From Acidobacteriota bacterium (GTDB taxonomy: Bacteria > Acidobacteriota > UBA6911 > RPQK01 > JADFOI01): a stretch of 5,996 nucleotides of DNA. Below, piece by piece: positions 4,931 through 5,996 of the stretch. The stretch lies in NCBI GenBank assembly GCA_022545645.1, contig JACZQQ010000166.1:1-5996 (forward strand), given 5' to 3'. Under the pieces are notes generated by a model. The model searched no databases. It was not told where the DNA came from and saw only the letters and a program-made list of their open reading frames with translations. The first letter of the stretch is position 1; each line of letters starts with the position of its first letter. A program made the translations under genes and the position numbers.

Positions 4931-5728
4931 ATGACCCCACAAGGTCTGAAAAAGACGCTCAAGGATTTCAAGGCTGGAAGGATTGATGAAGAGCAGATCC
5001 TCTCGTTTCTGAAGGATCTACCCTACCAGGACCTTGGTTTTGCCAAGGTGGACCACCATCGCAGTCTGCGCCACGGTGTTTCCGAAGTCATCTTCGGAAG
5101 GGGAAAAACCACCCAGCAAATCATAGAAATTACAGCGGCTTCCCTCAGCAAGAATCCGAACATTCTCATCACCTCCGCCGGCTTGGAGGTTTTTCAAAAG
5201 TTACAACCCCGCTACGCATTCTGCGAGTACCACTCCCATTGCCAGGCCGTGACCATCAACCCTGAGCCGCCCCAGGAAGGCAGAGGCAAAATAGGCGTCT
5301 TTAGCGCCGGCACTGCGGACATCCCCGTAGCTGAAGAAGCACTGGTGACTGCTCGATTCATGGGGAACGAAGTCTGTAGTTGTTACGATGTGGGCGTGGC
5401 CGGATTGCAAAGGATCCTCGGTCAGAGGGAGCTTCTTGAATCGTGTACGGTGGCCATCGTCGTTGCCGGCATGGAGGGCGCTTTACCCAGCGTGGTGGGC
5501 GGACTGGTCGATCTTCCCATTATTGCCGTTCCAACCAGTATCGGGTATGGAGCCTCCTTTGAAGGCCTGGCAGCCCTGCTGGGCATGCTCAACAGCTGCT
5601 CTGCCAATGTGGCGACGGTCAATATCGACAATGGCTTCGGCGCGGGCTACATGGCCAGGTTGATCAATCGCCGCAGGGATGCAGATCATAAACCACAACA
5701 CGACGGACAACAGACCGCGGACCATTAG
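4931..5728 (+). CDS. larB: Nickel-pincer cofactor biosynthesis protein LarB (PurE-like AIR-carboxylase fold)
   Basis: A 265-residue protein. LarB carboxylates the pyridinium ring of nicotinic acid adenine dinucleotide and hydrolyses it to the dicarboxylated mononucleotide, the first step towards the nickel-pincer cofactor of lactate racemase LarA and relatives. LarE and LarC do the later steps. Visible family marks are PYQDLGFAKVDHHR at 31-44, FSAGTADIPVAEEA at 124-137, GMEGALPSVVGGLVDLP at 180-196, SIGYGASFEGLAALLGMLN at 203-221 and NIDNGFGAG at 231-239. E182 and C223 match the catalytic Glu180 and Cys221 of the Lactobacillus enzyme as I recall them. The C-terminal tail after about 246 is extra, polar and His/Gln/Asp rich. 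AGGGGAG (4924-4930) abuts the ATG with no spacer. The frame is the same as pnp, five codons after its stop, so coupling to pnp translation is likely. No other lar gene is in view. Confidence 0.92.
   Translation: MTPQGLKKTLKDFKAGRIDEEQILSFLKDLPYQDLGFAKVDHHRSLRHGVSEVIFGRGKTTQQIIEITAASLSKNPNILITSAGLEVFQKLQPRYAFCEYHSHCQAVTINPEPPQEGRGKIGVFSAGTADIPVAEEALVTARFMGNEVCSCYDVGVAGLQRILGQRELLESCTVAIVVAGMEGALPSVVGGLVDLPIIAVPTSIGYGASFEGLAALLGMLNSCSANVATVNIDNGFGAGYMARLINRRRDADHKPQHDGQQTADH
5031..5049 (+). other. Perfect hairpin in the 5' part of larB
   Basis: ACCTTGG (5031-5037) pairs with CCAAGGT (5043-5049) around a TTTTG loop, 100 nt into larB. It encodes the conserved DLGFAKV, so chance cannot be excluded. 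No T-run follows the stem. Confidence 0.4.
5079..5100 (+). other. Second perfect hairpin in larB
   Basis: TTCCGAAG (5080-5087) pairs perfectly with CTTCGGAA (5092-5099) around a TCAT tetraloop, eight base pairs, plus a closing T-G pair at 5079/5100. It starts 30 nt after the previous hairpin. It is followed by GGGGAAAA, so it is not a terminator. Confidence 0.45.
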
Positions 5729-5731
5729 CGA

Positions 5732-5996
5732 ATGAGATTCGACGACACCTTCATTGATCAGGTTCGAAGCAGTATCAGCATCGTGGATCTCGTGGGTGGA
5801 TACGTCCGCCTGCAAAAGAAAGGCAAGGATTACGGGGCTCTTTGTCCGTTTCACACTGAGAAAACCCCTTCCTTTATGGTCAGCGAGGCCAAGCAGATCT
5901 TCAAGTGCTTCGGATGCGGAGCGGGGGGAGACGTTTTTAAGTTCGTCATGCTGATGGAAAATATGACCTTCCCTGAGTCCATACACCACCTGGCTG
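5732..5996 (+). CDS. dnaG: DNA primase DnaG, N-terminal part, cut by window edge
   Basis: Eighty-eight residues are visible of a protein usually about 580-640 long. DnaG makes the short RNA primers for lagging-strand synthesis and works with the replicative helicase. The visible part is the zinc-binding domain, with ligands C38 and H41 (in CPFHTEKTPSF) and C59 and C62 (in KCFGCGAGGDVFKFVM), the C-x2-H-x17-C-x2-C spacing of bacterial primases (E. coli C40, H43, C61, C64). The N-terminal helix FIDQVRSSISIVDLVGGYV also fits. ATG 5732 lies 3 nt after the larB stop (5726-5728), in the same frame, and has no recognisable Shine-Dalgarno. Translation therefore probably depends on ribosomes finishing larB. 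In many bacteria dnaG is followed by rpoD; that lies outside this window. Confidence 0.96.
   Translation, partial: MRFDDTFIDQVRSSISIVDLVGGYVRLQKKGKDYGALCPFHTEKTPSFMVSEAKQIFKCFGCGAGGDVFKFVMLMENMTFPESIHHLA

Overview
This is a mid-GC bacterial chromosome segment made almost entirely of housekeeping genes. It holds a divergently transcribed left arm and a compact co-directional right arm. The gene order (xerC, rpsO, pnp, larB, dnaG), the free-standing XerC and the large fused membrane/spermidine-synthase-like protein would fit a Gram-negative-type, probably little-cultured lineage. Acidobacteriota or a similar phylum is my guess, at low confidence; no marker here fixes the phylum. I see no mobile element, tRNA, rRNA or CRISPR array.

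Layout. Positions 1-1293 on the minus strand carry the N-terminal 431 residues of a membrane-anchored spermidine-synthase-like protein that runs off the left edge. A 113-bp divergent intergenic region (1294-1406) follows, with a GC-rich dyad and an extended -10 element almost touching xerC. XerC (1407-2324) is intact and has all six catalytic residues. It ends in a clear intrinsic terminator (2338-2363), which overlaps a probable promoter for rpsO. rpsO (2405-2674) and pnp (best start 2825, end 4915) form the widely conserved S15-PNPase pair, separated by a 150-nt leader with an attenuator-like element. larB (4931-5728) follows pnp after 15 nt, and dnaG (5732 to the right edge, first 88 residues) follows larB after 3 nt. 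No terminator is visible between pnp and dnaG, so pnp-larB-dnaG looks like one transcription unit. rpsO, pnp, larB and dnaG all lie in the same reading frame.

How the genes fit together. S15 (30S assembly), PNPase (RNA decay) and DnaG (replication priming) are core information-processing proteins, and XerC resolves chromosome dimers. LarB is the odd one: it makes the first intermediate of the nickel-pincer nucleotide cofactor, yet no other lar gene is in the window.

I found no convincing new protein system. The second-look items are mostly RNA or DNA structure: a possible leaderless xerC transcript, a foldable rpsO leader, a terminator look-alike inside pnp, perfect hairpins at the pnp/larB junction, a 15-bp direct repeat read in two frames, and the placement and translation signals of larB and dnaG. 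All structures were found by eye, and no folding energies or database searches were run.
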